Below, piece by piece: positions 8,791 through 18,396 of a stretch of DNA of 64,000 nt. The stretch is from Larkinella sp. C7 (GTDB lineage Bacteria > Bacteroidota > Bacteroidia > Cytophagales > Spirosomataceae): positions 1-64,000 of the forward strand of contig NZ_VBSL01000007.1 in the NCBI RefSeq assembly GCF_006149005.1, written 5' to 3'. The notes below the pieces were generated by a model that ran no database searches, was not told the origin of the DNA, and saw nothing but the letters and a program-made list of their open reading frames with translations. Both the position numbers and the translations under genes were made by a program. Numbering within the stretch: the first letter of the stretch is position 1; every line of letters begins with the position of its first letter.

Positions 8791-9267
8791 ACGAAGGATG
8801 ATTTGTTGAACAAACGGGGAATTTGGCGTCAATCCGCGCTAAAACGGCACGGCTGACTTTTCTATGCCCTTACAAAATGATAAGGGATAGGAGCCTTTAA
8901 AAAGTTCAGTGAACCTTAATAAATATACGAACCGGGAAATGATCCTGACAAGGCGGTTCAACCAGCGCGGAAGCCATTACACCGGGTTTAATTGGATTCC
9001 TGAAAAACCTGCTCATTGGCATCGATCACCCAATTCCGTAAAGATGACCGATCGAATGCCCTGAACGCGTATTTCCTGAAAATCAATAAACCGGCCTTTT
9101 TGAACTTCCAGCCCGGCTTTTCAACTATTTTTAGAAAAAAAAGGATTAAAATCGATATGACTCGGCATTAGTAATTAAACGGACATGGTTTTGGGCAGAT
9201 AAATCCTACCATTGTTCAACTATTCCTAACCCGACCTTTTATCACTGTGCCGACTTATCATCCCCCT
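8791..9267. other. Long intergenic region without a recognisable gene
   Basis: About 475 bp between the divergent GAPDH and ECF sigma genes, noticeably more AT-rich than its surroundings in the right half. I see an imperfect hairpin near 8868-8888 (cccttacaaaatgataaggg) and no TAnnTTTG element with good context, no coding frame and no RNA family I recognise. It should carry the promoters of both flanking genes. Confidence 0.5.
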
Positions 9268-9852
9268 ATGGATTTGTGGTATGCCTTCCGCCAGGGGGAT
9301 GAAGCGGCTTTTCAACAGATTTACCGGTTGTATGCGCGCGACCTGCTCAATTATGGTTACAAAGTAACCAACGATGTGCCGCTCATCGAAGACAGCATTC
9401 ACGACCTGTTCATCGAACTGTGGCAAAGCCGGGCCAACCTGAGCGACACGGATTCGATCCGGTTTTACCTGTTCCGGTCGTTGCGCAACAAGATCAACAA
9501 AACCCGCCACCGCGATCCGTTCTTTCAGGCTTCCGATATTGACACCGTCCATACGGCAGACGACTTTATCATTGAAAATACCCTCATCGAGCACGAACAA
9601 CGGGAACAGGTACAGCGGCAACTTCGCAAAAGCTACGATCTGCTGACGCCCCGCCAGCAGGAAGCCCTGAATCTTCGCTTTTACCAGCACTTCAGCAACG
9701 AGGAAATTGCCCGGATTATGGGCGTCAACTACCAGTCGGCCTGCCGGTTTATTTACTCCGCGCTGAAAACACTCCGGGAAGCCGTCCGGATTTTTTCCTG
9801 GGGACTTTTGTGGATTGGGCTGGAAGGATTCTTAACGCATATACAACCATGA
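9268..9852 (+). CDS. ECF sigma-70 factor, Bacteroidota FecI-like
   Basis: 194 residues from ATG at 9268; an in-frame GTG at 9247 would give 201. Sigma region 2 is recognisable (EAAFQQIYRLYARDLLNYGYK, then VPLIEDSIHDLFIELWQSR with the conserved DxxxDxF/LxxLW core), and region 4 is LTPRQQEALNLRFYQHFSNEEIARIMGVNYQSACRFIYSALKTL, a helix-turn-helix for the -35 element. It recruits RNA polymerase to a small set of promoters, here most probably its own uptake locus. The stop codon overlaps the ATG of the anti-sigma gene by 4 nt (ATGA), so the two are translationally coupled. The whole set matches FecI/FecR/SusC trans-envelope signalling. Confidence 0.93.
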   Translation: MDLWYAFRQGDEAAFQQIYRLYARDLLNYGYKVTNDVPLIEDSIHDLFIELWQSRANLSDTDSIRFYLFRSLRNKINKTRHRDPFFQASDIDTVHTADDFIIENTLIEHEQREQVQRQLRKSYDLLTPRQQEALNLRFYQHFSNEEIARIMGVNYQSACRFIYSALKTLREAVRIFSWGLLWIGLEGFLTHIQP

Positions 9853-10937
9853 ATTATTATCAATTCAGCACGGAGGATCTGGCGGCTGACGACTACTTCA
9901 AGGAGTGGGTCAGCTCGCCGAGTCCCGAAACGGAAGCCTTCTGGACGGAATTCCTGCGGGAGTATCCGGAAAGGTATTACCAGGTGGCCGAAGCCCGGCA
10001 ACTGGTGGCTGGTTTGCGGGACATTCAGCACCAGCCCGCGTTAACGCAGAAAGTAGATATTATCTGGAACCGAATCGAAGATACGCTCGAAAGTGCCCGT
10101 CCGCTGCCGGTGGAACGTTGGCTTACCGGACTGCGGGTTTGGAAAGTAGCGGCAGCGGTTTTGCTGATGCTGGGCGTCGGCTGGTTCGGTTGGCAGCAAC
10201 TGGACAAAGCCGGTTTTTCGCCGGCAGAACGATCTCTGACCGGGAATGAATGGGTGGAAACGCTCAATGAAGCCAGTCAGATCATGCACATTCAACTGGC
10301 GGATGGCAGCCGGGTCGACCTGCAAAAAGGTGGCCGACTGCGTTACCGGAACGAACTGGCAGGAACCCAACGGGAAGTTTTTCTGACCGGCGAAGCTTTT
10401 TTTGATGTAAAAAAGAATCCTAAAAAACCGTTTGTCGTGTATGCCAATGGGTTGGTAACGAAGGTGTTGGGGACCAGTTTTTGGATCAAAGCCCCGGCGG
10501 ATGCACCGACGGTGACGGTGGATGTCAAAACCGGTCGGGTATCGGTTTATCCCAACCAGCCGAGCCGCGTTCACGACCCGGAGTCAAAAGGAATGGTGTT
10601 GACGCCCAACCAGAAAGTCGTTTTTCAGCGCGAGGCTGAGACCCTCAACAAACTGCTGGTGGAAAAACCGCTCCCGTTGATTCCCAAAAAAGAAATGCAG
10701 CGGTTTGTATTTGAAGATGCGTCGGTAGACCGGGTTTTTACGGCCATCGAGCGGGCTTACGGGATCGATATTATTTTCGATGAGGAAGTGATGCAGTATT
10801 GTACGCTGACGATGAGCATCGATAATGAAGATCTTTTTCAGAAGCTGGATGTCATTTGCAAAGTGCTCGACGCCCGGTACAAATTGCTCAATGCGCAGAT
10901 CGTAATCTATAGCAAAGGCTGTCCTAAACCCTTGTAA
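9849..10937 (+). CDS. FecR family anti-sigma factor
   Basis: 362 residues. The N-terminal cytoplasmic part (about 1-95) would hold the sigma factor. A single membrane helix follows (VWKVAAAVLLMLGVGWFGW, about 98-116), then the periplasmic FecR domain (from about 135, LADGSRVDLQKGGRLRY and REVFLTGEAFFDVKKNPKKPF) and the C-terminal DUF4974 domain (FVFEDASVDRVFTAIERAYG to IYSKGC), which contacts the signalling domain of a TonB-dependent receptor. The start is fixed by the 4-nt ATGA overlap with the sigma gene. Known role of the family: hold the sigma factor inactive until the SusC-type receptor reports substrate. The partner is almost certainly the STN-bearing SusC next door. Confidence 0.93.
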   Translation: MNYYQFSTEDLAADDYFKEWVSSPSPETEAFWTEFLREYPERYYQVAEARQLVAGLRDIQHQPALTQKVDIIWNRIEDTLESARPLPVERWLTGLRVWKVAAAVLLMLGVGWFGWQQLDKAGFSPAERSLTGNEWVETLNEASQIMHIQLADGSRVDLQKGGRLRYRNELAGTQREVFLTGEAFFDVKKNPKKPFVVYANGLVTKVLGTSFWIKAPADAPTVTVDVKTGRVSVYPNQPSRVHDPESKGMVLTPNQKVVFQREAETLNKLLVEKPLPLIPKKEMQRFVFEDASVDRVFTAIERAYGIDIIFDEEVMQYCTLTMSIDNEDLFQKLDVICKVLDARYKLLNAQIVIYSKGCPKPL

Positions 10938-10984
10938 TAAACCCCTGCCGGTATGCCAATCCAATAAGCTTTTACCCAAAAAAA

Positions 10985-11013
10985 CATCAGTGATGCTCGT
11001 AACACCACTGATG
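10985..11013 (+). other. Small hairpin in the fecR-susC gap
   Basis: catcagtg (10985-10992) and cactgatg (11006-11013) form an 8-bp stem with a 13-nt loop, in the 169-bp gap before the SusC start. There is no T run, so it is more likely a processing or attenuation structure than a full terminator. Function not established. Confidence 0.4.
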
Positions 11014-11106
11014 CCGATTCCCCCTCGATGCGCTGGTTTTGCCGTCGTCCTTTTCAGGATGAAGAGGGTTGTTTTGTCCAAAAATTTAACAAAACCTTTA
11101 AAGCTA

Positions 11107-14100
11107 ATGAAAAAACCAATACCAATCCAAACCCTGCTGTTACTCATGAAACTCTCGCTGGCCCAGGTCATTCTGGCCATGATTTGTACGGGTGTTTCGC
11201 TGGCCTATGATGCCACCGCCCAGGAAGTATTGAATAAGCGGGTAAGCTTTCGGTTTGAAAATCAGGGCTTACGCAAGGTGCTGAAAGAAATCGAAAACCA
11301 GACCAACATTCGGTTTGCGTTTCGGCCCCGGGAGATTCCCTTCGATCGAAAAACGACCCTCATTGTGTCCAACGAATCGCTGGGGGCCGTTTTGGATAAA
11401 GTGGTAAAACCGCTTCGGCTCCGCTACGAAGTCGTTGGAAGGCAGATTGTTATCTCACCGATTTCGGAACCTTCCAAACCCGAGTCTTCCCTGCCGGTAG
11501 TTAATGAAAACACGGCTTTTATGGGATCGGTCGAGCAAACCGTCAGCGGAACCGTGCGGGATGAAGCCGGGCTGGCCCTTCCGGGGGTGAGTGTGGTGGT
11601 GAAAGGCACGACCAAGGGAACGTCCACCGATGCCGAAGGCGCTTTTCGCCTTTCGGTGCCGGATACCAAATCGGTGCTGGTGTTTTCCTACGTTGGTTTT
11701 GTGAATCAGGAAGTTCCGGTCAACAGCCAGACCACGTTTATGATCACGCTGAAATCCGACGACAAAACGCTGAGTGAAGTGGTCGTCGTGGGATACGGTA
11801 CGCAGAAAAAAGCCGACCTGACGGGCGCCATTGCAACCATTTCGGCGGATAAGTTCAAGAACAAGGCAGCGGTTTCGTACGGCGAAGCGCTGGTGGGCCA
11901 GATGGCGGGGGTGCAGGTGCAGCAGATCAACGGCGCTCCCGGTGGCGAAGGGCTGTCGGTTCGGGTGCGGGGAACGGGATCGATTACGGCGGGGAATACG
12001 CCCCTCTACGTGATCGACGGGTACCCGATTGAAGGCAGTGCGTTTTCACTGGTGAACCCTTCCGATATTGAAAGCATTCAGGTGTTGAAAGATGCCTCTT
12101 CCACCGCCATTTACGGGTCGCGGGGTTCCAACGGCGTTATTATTGTTACCACGAAAAAAGGGAGCATCGGCGCTCCAACCATCTCTTACAACGCATTTTA
12201 CGGGATTCAGCAGGTTGCCAGAAAAATGGACGTGATGAACACCCGCGAATACATTGAGTTTTTTAAAGACGGCCACAACCAGGCCTGGCTGGATCGGGCA
12301 CCGATGCCCGGCAATGCCCCGCATACCATCAATGATCCCAATTCCGTCCGCGAAAAATATACCAACTCCAGCTTTTACGTCATTCCCGAACGTTTCAATG
12401 ATCCGAGCCAGTTTGCGGACATCAACTGGCAGGACCAAATCTTCCGGATTGCCCCAACGCAGCGGCACGAGCTTTCCGTAACCGGGGGCGTCGAAAAAAC
12501 CCGGTATGCGATTTCCGCAGGGTATACGAATCAGGAAGGTATTCAGATTAAAACCGACTTCAAACGGTACAATTTGCGGGCGAACATTACGTCGAACATC
12601 AGCAAAAAGCTGGAAATCGGTACCACGATCAGCGCGTATTATTCGGAGAACAACAACGTCGATGATGGCAAAGACAGCCCGCTGGCCTATGCCGTTTACC
12701 TGCCCCCGATTTATCCGCTCAGAAATGCCGATGGTACCTACGGTTCGCAGGTTCGGAACCCCGAAATCTGGGCGGGTGACGTTGCCAACCCGGTCGGGAT
12801 TGCCGAAAACATAACCAATTTTACGACCAGAAACGGACTCATTGCCTCGGTCTACGGCCAGTATGAAATCATCGAAGGCCTGAAATACCGGATCAGCCTG
12901 AACGGTTCGCTGGAAAATAAACGGTTGAAATACTACCGCCCTTCGTTTGTCGATACCGACGGTTCGCGCGCGCCCAAAACCGCCGATGCCCGGAATGAAA
13001 CCTGGCTGGACCGCAACTGGCTGATCGAACATACGTTGAATTACAATAAAACGCTGTTCAACAAGCACGCCATTGGCCTGTTAGCCGGGTATACGGCCCA
13101 AAAAACCTTCGGTGAGTACACGCAGGTGATGGCCCAGAATTTCCCCAACGACGTGATCCGGACCCTGAATGCCGGGCAGATTGTGGGCGGAACCAACACG
13201 GAATTCCGCAATTCGCTGATTTCGTATTTAGGCCGGTTTACGTACGCATACGATGAAAAATACCTACTGACGGCCAGCATCCGGACCGACGGTTCATCCA
13301 AGTTCGGGGCCAACAACAAATGGGGGACGTTTCCTTCGCTTTCCGTCGGCTGGCGGGTGAGCAGCGAACCGTTCATGCAGGACATCCGGCAAATTACGGA
13401 CCTGAAACTGCGGGCGAGCTGGGGTCTGGTCGGCAATAACCGCATCGGAAATTACGACGCCATTGCCCGCACCAGTTCCAATTATTACATCCTGAACAAC
13501 AGCCTGGTCAATTCCGTCAATCCGATCAACTACCCGAACCCCGATCTGGGCTGGGAGAAAACCCGCCAATGGAACCTTGGTTTTGACCTGGGCTTACTGA
13601 ACGGGCGGATTCAGGTGGAAGCGGATTTCTACAACAGCCGGTCGGTCGATCTGCTGCTGAACGTGCCGGTTCCGACGCTGACCGGTTATGCCACGCAGCT
13701 TCAGAACATCGGGCAGGTGGAAAACAAAGGCATGGAATACCTGGTGCGAACCCGCAACCTGATCGGTAAATTGAAATGGTCGACGGATTTCAACATTTCC
13801 TTCAACAGAAACAAAGTGCTGGCGCTGGGGCCGGATCGACTGCCGATTTATGCGGGCGCGCCCAATGCCAACAATACGTTTATCACGACGATTGGCCAGC
13901 CCATTGCCACGTTCTACGGCTACCAGTATGACGGTGTCTTCAAAAATCAGTCGGAACTGGATGCTGCGCCCCATTTGGCAAACGACCACCCCGGCGATCC
14001 GCGCTACATCGATATCAACAAAGACGGCGTGATCAGTGCGGCTGACAAAACCTATCTGGGCAACAACCAACCCAAATTTATGTACGGTTTCAGCAACGAT

Positions 14101-14574
14101 TTTTCGTATAACCGCTTCGATCTGAATGTGCAGTTGACCGGTTCGCAGGGGGCTAAACTGTTTAGTTTTTTCAACCGGATGGTCGGTATTTACCACGGTG
14201 ACCGGAACGGACGGACCAAGCTGATCAATCGCTGGCGGTCGGAAAGTGACCCGGGATCGGGCGACATTCTGCGGGCCAACCGCGATCCGAAAGGCTTACA
14301 AAAAGAGCCTTCCAGCTATTGGGTGGAAGACGGCTCTTTCCTGCGCATCCGGAATGTTTCGCTGGGCTACAATTTTGCACCGGCCCTCACCCAGCGCCTG
14401 CACGTCAAGGGCTTACGGGTTTACGTGACGGGGCAAAACCTATACACCTTCACAAAATATCCGGGCTTCGATCCGGAAACGAGCAGCCAGGGCGACGGGT
14501 TATCGCGGGGCGGTGATTACTTGGGCTACCCGGCCGCCCGCACCATCATCGCTGGGCTTAATGTAAGTTTTTAA
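11107..14574 (+). CDS. SusC/RagA TonB-linked outer-membrane protein with STN signalling domain
   Basis: 1155 residues from MKKPIPIQTLLLLMKLSLAQ; longer in-frame extensions upstream lack signal-peptide character. After the signal sequence (ending ATAQ) comes an STN domain (about 45-115, VSFRFENQGLRKVLKEIENQ), a carboxypeptidase-regulatory-like barrel (VSGTVRDEAGLALPGVSVVV), the TonB box/plug start (SEVVVVGYGTQKKADLTGA), the plug with SITAGNTPLYVIDGYPIEG, and a long 22-strand barrel ending in aromatic AGLNVSF. It imports a large nutrient through the outer membrane using TonB energy, with SusD as lid. The STN domain is what couples it to the FecR protein encoded just upstream. Substrate cannot be read from sequence; neighbours suggest an oxidised glycoside. 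Confidence 0.95.
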   Translation: MKKPIPIQTLLLLMKLSLAQVILAMICTGVSLAYDATAQEVLNKRVSFRFENQGLRKVLKEIENQTNIRFAFRPREIPFDRKTTLIVSNESLGAVLDKVVKPLRLRYEVVGRQIVISPISEPSKPESSLPVVNENTAFMGSVEQTVSGTVRDEAGLALPGVSVVVKGTTKGTSTDAEGAFRLSVPDTKSVLVFSYVGFVNQEVPVNSQTTFMITLKSDDKTLSEVVVVGYGTQKKADLTGAIATISADKFKNKAAVSYGEALVGQMAGVQVQQINGAPGGEGLSVRVRGTGSITAGNTPLYVIDGYPIEGSAFSLVNPSDIESIQVLKDASSTAIYGSRGSNGVIIVTTKKGSIGAPTISYNAFYGIQQVARKMDVMNTREYIEFFKDGHNQAWLDRAPMPGNAPHTINDPNSVREKYTNSSFYVIPERFNDPSQFADINWQDQIFRIAPTQRHELSVTGGVEKTRYAISAGYTNQEGIQIKTDFKRYNLRANITSNISKKLEIGTTISAYYSENNNVDDGKDSPLAYAVYLPPIYPLRNADGTYGSQVRNPEIWAGDVANPVGIAENITNFTTRNGLIASVYGQYEIIEGLKYRISLNGSLENKRLKYYRPSFVDTDGSRAPKTADARNETWLDRNWLIEHTLNYNKTLFNKHAIGLLAGYTAQKTFGEYTQVMAQNFPNDVIRTLNAGQIVGGTNTEFRNSLISYLGRFTYAYDEKYLLTASIRTDGSSKFGANNKWGTFPSLSVGWRVSSEPFMQDIRQITDLKLRASWGLVGNNRIGNYDAIARTSSNYYILNNSLVNSVNPINYPNPDLGWEKTRQWNLGFDLGLLNGRIQVEADFYNSRSVDLLLNVPVPTLTGYATQLQNIGQVENKGMEYLVRTRNLIGKLKWSTDFNISFNRNKVLALGPDRLPIYAGAPNANNTFITTIGQPIATFYGYQYDGVFKNQSELDAAPHLANDHPGDPRYIDINKDGVISAADKTYLGNNQPKFMYGFSNDFSYNRFDLNVQLTGSQGAKLFSFFNRMVGIYHGDRNGRTKLINRWRSESDPGSGDILRANRDPKGLQKEPSSYWVEDGSFLRIRNVSLGYNFAPALTQRLHVKGLRVYVTGQNLYTFTKYPGFDPETSSQGDGLSRGGDYLGYPAARTIIAGLNVSF

Positions 14575-14600
14575 TTACCTGATCGTCAAACTTCTGGAAC

Positions 14601-16109
14601 ATGAAACGAATTCTTATACTCGTCTTGCTCATTGCGGTTTCTTTCTCCTGCAAGGAGGAATTTATCGACCTCCAGCCCATTTCGGACATGAATGCGGGCG
14701 TATTTTACAAAACCGAACAGGATATGAATCAGGCGGTTATGTCGCCTTATGCGTCGCTGCGGAATGTCTACAACCAGCTTTTTATCTACATGGGCGAGGT
14801 TCGTTCCGACAACACGACCTTTTCCTGGGTGCCGGGTGACTCTAAAAACATGACGTCCATCGACAATTTCGGGGATGTGATGCTGTCTGACAATACGTTT
14901 GTTCTGAACTTCTGGAACAACGTTTACAACACCATTCTGCGGTGCAACATCGTGCTGGATAAAATTGACGCCGTGCCGTTCAAAGATCCAAAACTGAAAG
15001 AGCAGTATAAGGCGGAGGCCAAATTCGTTCGGGCGCTGATGTATTTCTGGCTGGTTCGCGTCTACGGCGATGTGCCGAAAGTCGACAAGCAGTTGTCCGT
15101 CTCGGAAGCCTACGCCGTCGGGCGCACATCGACCCAGGAAATCTATGACTTTATCGTCGAGGATCTGAAATTCGCCGAAGCCAATCTGCCGGTTTCGTAC
15201 GCTACGGTCGACAAAGGACGTGTTACGGTGGGCGGTGCCAAAGGGCTGCTGGCGAAAGTGTACATGACCATGGCCGGTTTTCCCCTGAAAAAAGGCGCAA
15301 CGCACTACGCCCTGGCGGAAGCCAAAGCCCTGGAAGTGATCAGCATTCCGACCTATTCGCTGGTGCCGGATTACAAGGCGCTGTTCGATGTGAAAAACGA
15401 AAACACGGCCGAATCCTTGTTTGAAATTCAATACAAAAAAGGCGGAACCACGACGGGCAGCCCCTGGAACAATGATTTTGCGCCCCGGTTTTCGAACCGG
15501 GAAGTGGTTCTGATCGGTGACAAAAGCGGTTTTAATGCGCCAACGCCGTCGATGTCGGCTGCCTACGAAACCGGTGATCCGCGGAAAACCATATCCATGA
15601 GCGATAACTACGTGGCGGTGCCGGGTGGCAACACGGTGAACGAGAAATACGTCCGGAAATACTACGACGTCTCGTTTGCGGGCTCCGATAACGATAACAA
15701 CTGGATTGAACTCCGGCTGGCGGATGTCTATTTGCTTTACGCCGAAGCGCTGGTGCGTCAGGGAAAGCAGCCCGAAACGGCCCTCGTTTATCTCAATAAA
15801 ATTCGCCAGCGCGCCCGGAACAGCACCGGCGGTTCGGCAAGTATACTGGCTGATTATCCGCCTTTTACTTCCAGTGAAGCGTTTTTACTGGCGATCGAAA
15901 AAGAGCGTCGGGTCGAGCTGGCTTTTGAAAATCACCGGTGGTTCGACCTGGTCAGAACGGAGCGGGCCAAAACCGTGATGTCGCAGGAGCAGAAAGAACA
16001 GAATGGATTCAACCCGGCTTCGTGGAGCGACAACATGCTGCTGTTTCCGATTCCGTTGTCGGTTATTCAATCGAATCCGGATAAAATCAAGCAAAACCCC
16101 GGCTATTGA
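14601..16109 (+). CDS. SusD/RagB family nutrient-binding lipoprotein
   Basis: 502 residues, partner of the SusC 26 bp upstream. MKRILILVLLIAVSFSC is a lipoprotein signal with the lipidated cysteine at C17. The N-terminal FIDLQPISDMNAGVFYKTEQDMNQAV and the TPR-containing middle (YKAEAKFVRALMYFWLVRVYGDVP) are SusD hallmarks, as is the C-terminal ERRVELAFENHRWFDLVRTERAK. It sits on the outer surface and closes the SusC barrel as a hinged lid. The downstream DUF1080 gene starts 5 nt after its stop codon, so the four genes sigma-independent of promoters between them probably form one operon. Confidence 0.95.
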   Translation: MKRILILVLLIAVSFSCKEEFIDLQPISDMNAGVFYKTEQDMNQAVMSPYASLRNVYNQLFIYMGEVRSDNTTFSWVPGDSKNMTSIDNFGDVMLSDNTFVLNFWNNVYNTILRCNIVLDKIDAVPFKDPKLKEQYKAEAKFVRALMYFWLVRVYGDVPKVDKQLSVSEAYAVGRTSTQEIYDFIVEDLKFAEANLPVSYATVDKGRVTVGGAKGLLAKVYMTMAGFPLKKGATHYALAEAKALEVISIPTYSLVPDYKALFDVKNENTAESLFEIQYKKGGTTTGSPWNNDFAPRFSNREVVLIGDKSGFNAPTPSMSAAYETGDPRKTISMSDNYVAVPGGNTVNEKYVRKYYDVSFAGSDNDNNWIELRLADVYLLYAEALVRQGKQPETALVYLNKIRQRARNSTGGSASILADYPPFTSSEAFLLAIEKERRVELAFENHRWFDLVRTERAKTVMSQEQKEQNGFNPASWSDNMLLFPIPLSVIQSNPDKIKQNPGY

Positions 16110-16114
16110 GACGC

Positions 16115-16831
16115 ATGAAAACACGGACGATACTAGGACTTTTAGGCATTTTGACGCTCGGAATGCTACTGCCAACGACGGTTTTTTCCCAGAAGGCTAA
16201 TACCTTGACTGCAAAAGAGAAAAAGGACGGCTGGGTTTTGCTGTTCGATGGCACCAGTTCGGCGGGTTGGAAAACGCCTTCGGGAAAGCCGGTTCCGGCG
16301 GGGTGGGAAATCAAAGATGGAACGCTGACGGCTAAAAAAGGAGGCAAAGGCGGGGATATTATCAGCGAAAACCAGTATTCGAATTTTGATCTAACGTTTG
16401 ACTATACCATCGAACCGACGGGCAACAGTGGCGTCAAGTATTTTTACACGAAGTACGAAAAAGGCGGCAATCTGGGCATGGAATACCAGCTTCTGGATGA
16501 TAAACGGGCGGAAGACAACAAGAAAGAAAACCACCTGACGGGCTCGTTTTATGATGTGATACCGCCCAATGCGGCCCTGAAAAAGGCCCATGAACCGGGT
16601 CAGTGGAATACCGTGCGAATCGTTTCCAAAGACAAAAAAGTGGAACATTGGCTGAACGGCGTGAAGATTCTGGAATTTACACGCGGCAGTCAGGCCTTCA
16701 CGGATGCGGTTGCGCTGAGTAAGTTCAACAAAGCGGAACCTGCTTTTGGGACGGTTGAAAAAGGCCATATTCTGTTGCAGGAGCATGGCGGTGAGGTTTC
16801 GTTTAAAAACATCAAAATCAAAGAGTTATAA
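16115..16831 (+). CDS. DUF1080 (3-keto-disaccharide hydrolase type) protein
   Basis: 238 residues. Signal peptide MKTRTILGLLGILTLGMLLPTTVFSQ, then one jelly-roll DUF1080 domain: GWVLLFDGTSSAGWKT at the start, WEIKDGTLTAKKGGKGGDII, FDLTFDYTIEPTGNSGVKYF, and a C-terminal ILLQEHGGEVSFKNIKIKEL. Members of this fold (LamG/concanavalin-like) cleave 3-keto-glycosides or bind sugars in the periplasm. Start chosen at the ATG at 16115 because an earlier in-frame codon would overlap the SusD stop and delay the signal peptide. The neighbour on the 3-prime side is a Gfo/Idh/MocA oxidoreductase, the kind of enzyme that makes or reduces 3-keto sugars, which supports the assignment. Enzymatic activity is inferred. 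Confidence 0.88.
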   Translation: MKTRTILGLLGILTLGMLLPTTVFSQKANTLTAKEKKDGWVLLFDGTSSAGWKTPSGKPVPAGWEIKDGTLTAKKGGKGGDIISENQYSNFDLTFDYTIEPTGNSGVKYFYTKYEKGGNLGMEYQLLDDKRAEDNKKENHLTGSFYDVIPPNAALKKAHEPGQWNTVRIVSKDKKVEHWLNGVKILEFTRGSQAFTDAVALSKFNKAEPAFGTVEKGHILLQEHGGEVSFKNIKIKEL

Positions 16832-16840
16832 GACCTGCGC

Positions 16841-18190
16841 ATGGAAAAAAGACGTGAGTTTATCAAGAAAATAGCCGCCGGTTCGGCCAGCCTGGCTGTC
16901 GGTGGAACAGCCTTCGGATTCAGTGCCAAGAGTTATAACCGCATCATCGGTGCCAATGAACTGGTTCGGGTGGCTACGATTGGCGTCAACAGCCGGGGAA
17001 ACAGCATGGGCGGCACCATTGCCGGCCAGAAAAATGCCGAGGTAGCTACGGTTTGCGACGTAGACGAGCGCACCATTCCGAAGGCCATCGCCACCATCAA
17101 AAAGGTCAAATCGACGGCCAGCCCGAAATCCGAAAAAGACTGCCGGAAAGTGATGGAAGACAAGTCGATTGACGCAATCTACATCGCGACGCCCGATCAC
17201 TGGCACGCTCCGCTAACGATCATGGGTTGTCAGGCCGGAAAACACGTGTACGTTGAAAAACCGCTCAGCCACAATCCGCACGAGGGCGAGTTGGCGATTG
17301 CAGCCGCCCGGAAATACAATAAGGTGGTTCAGATGGGCGCCCAACGGCGGTCGGCACCGGTTTTGACAGAAGGCATTCAACAGTTGCACAAGGGCATTAT
17401 CGGACGCGTGTATCTGGCGAAAGCCTGGTACACAAACAAACGCAAAGCTACGGTTTTGAAACCGGGTACGGTTCCGTCCTGGCTGGATTATGAACTGTGG
17501 CAGGGTCCGGCTCCGCGCATGCCGTACAAAGAAGGCTTGATTCATTACGACTGGCACTGGTTCTGGCACTGGGGAACCGGCGAAGCACTGAACAACGGCA
17601 CCCACGAAGTGGATGTAGCCCGCTGGGGATTGAACGTCGATTTTCCGACGCGCGTCACCTCCGTAGGTGGTCGCTACGAGTTCAAAGACGATTGGGAAAC
17701 GCCCGATACGCAGGTTATTACGATGGATTATCCCGGTCGCGTGTCGCTGATGTGGGAGTCCCGAAGCTCGAACGGCCGGAAAATCGAAGGACTGGATCGG
17801 GGTATTATTTTCTACGGCGAAAACGGCAGTCTGGATACCGGTGGCGATAGTTACAAGGTCTACGATCTGGATGGCAAGCTGGTGAAGGAAATAAAATCCG
17901 TCGGTGATGGCGAAGGCGATGTGCAGGGACGGAACACGGCCAGCCCGAGTTTGGGCATGGACAATCTCCACGTTGCCGACTTTCTGGACGCAATCAAGAA
18001 CAACCACCGTCCGAACTGCGATGTGGAACTGGGGTATAAAAGTGTGGTGGCGATGCAGTTGGGCAACATCGCCTGGCGCGTGGGCCGGGATTTGAAAATC
18101 GACCCCAAAAACGGCCATATCATTGGTGACAAAGAAGCGCAAAAGCTCTGGAGCCGCGATTACGAAAAGGGCTGGGAGCCGAAAGTGTAA
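16841..18190 (+). CDS. Tat-exported Gfo/Idh/MocA family oxidoreductase
   Basis: 449 residues. The N-terminus MEKRREFIKKIAAGSASLAV is a twin-arginine signal (RR at 4-5, hydrophobic stretch after), so the folded protein with its nicotinamide cofactor is exported. A Rossmann domain follows (VRVATIGVNSRGNSMGG), with the family EKP motif in GKHVYVEKPLSHN and the C-terminal alpha/beta substrate domain (HWHWFWHWGTGEALNNGTHEVDVARW, rich in His/Trp). Such secreted members oxidise sugars at C3 or reduce 3-keto sugars. The gene starts 9 nt after DUF1080 and is last in the operon before a hairpin. Exact substrate and cofactor recycling are unknown. Confidence 0.9.
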   Translation: MEKRREFIKKIAAGSASLAVGGTAFGFSAKSYNRIIGANELVRVATIGVNSRGNSMGGTIAGQKNAEVATVCDVDERTIPKAIATIKKVKSTASPKSEKDCRKVMEDKSIDAIYIATPDHWHAPLTIMGCQAGKHVYVEKPLSHNPHEGELAIAAARKYNKVVQMGAQRRSAPVLTEGIQQLHKGIIGRVYLAKAWYTNKRKATVLKPGTVPSWLDYELWQGPAPRMPYKEGLIHYDWHWFWHWGTGEALNNGTHEVDVARWGLNVDFPTRVTSVGGRYEFKDDWETPDTQVITMDYPGRVSLMWESRSSNGRKIEGLDRGIIFYGENGSLDTGGDSYKVYDLDGKLVKEIKSVGDGEGDVQGRNTASPSLGMDNLHVADFLDAIKNNHRPNCDVELGYKSVVAMQLGNIAWRVGRDLKIDPKNGHIIGDKEAQKLWSRDYEKGWEPKV

Positions 18191-18222
18191 AACAACATCG
18201 CAGGTAGTCATCCGGGAAATGA

Positions 18223-18264
18223 AAGAACGCCCCGATCAGAAAACTACCTGATCGGGGCGTTCTT
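18223..18264 (+). terminator. Terminator hairpin after the uptake operon
   Basis: 17-bp perfect stem (18223-18239 with 18248-18264) around gaacgccccgatcag, loop of 8 nt, 33 nt after the oxidoreductase stop. The 3-prime tail is only weakly T-rich. Confidence 0.75.
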
Positions 18265-18291
18265 CTGAGTTTACTATAATTGTGTGTGCAT

Positions 18292-18304
18292 CTAACAGTG
18301 TTAG
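18292..18304. promoter_or_regulatory. Palindromic operator-like site, copy 1
   Basis: ctaacagtgttag is a perfect odd-centred palindrome, CTAACA-g-TGTTAG. An identical copy lies 105 bp downstream. The length and symmetry are like TetR-type operators. It sits upstream of the DUF2520 gene; no regulator gene is adjacent, so the binding protein is unknown. Confidence 0.55.
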
Positions 18305-18396
18305 GTTAATTGAATTTTCTGTATTTCATTAGAGCCCAGTGCCGCTCCTTGTATTTAAAACAAAGGCTAATCGCGGGATTGGTAAAAGCTTACTAT

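Noticed and set aside
12046-13068. 340-codon open frame antisense to the first susC
   Set aside because: It has no family pattern, is Arg/Val/Gly/Ile-rich like a mirror of the sense codons, and lies wholly within a convincing gene. The same holds for 47803-49074 opposite dxs and 39632-40777 opposite the EnvC-like gene.
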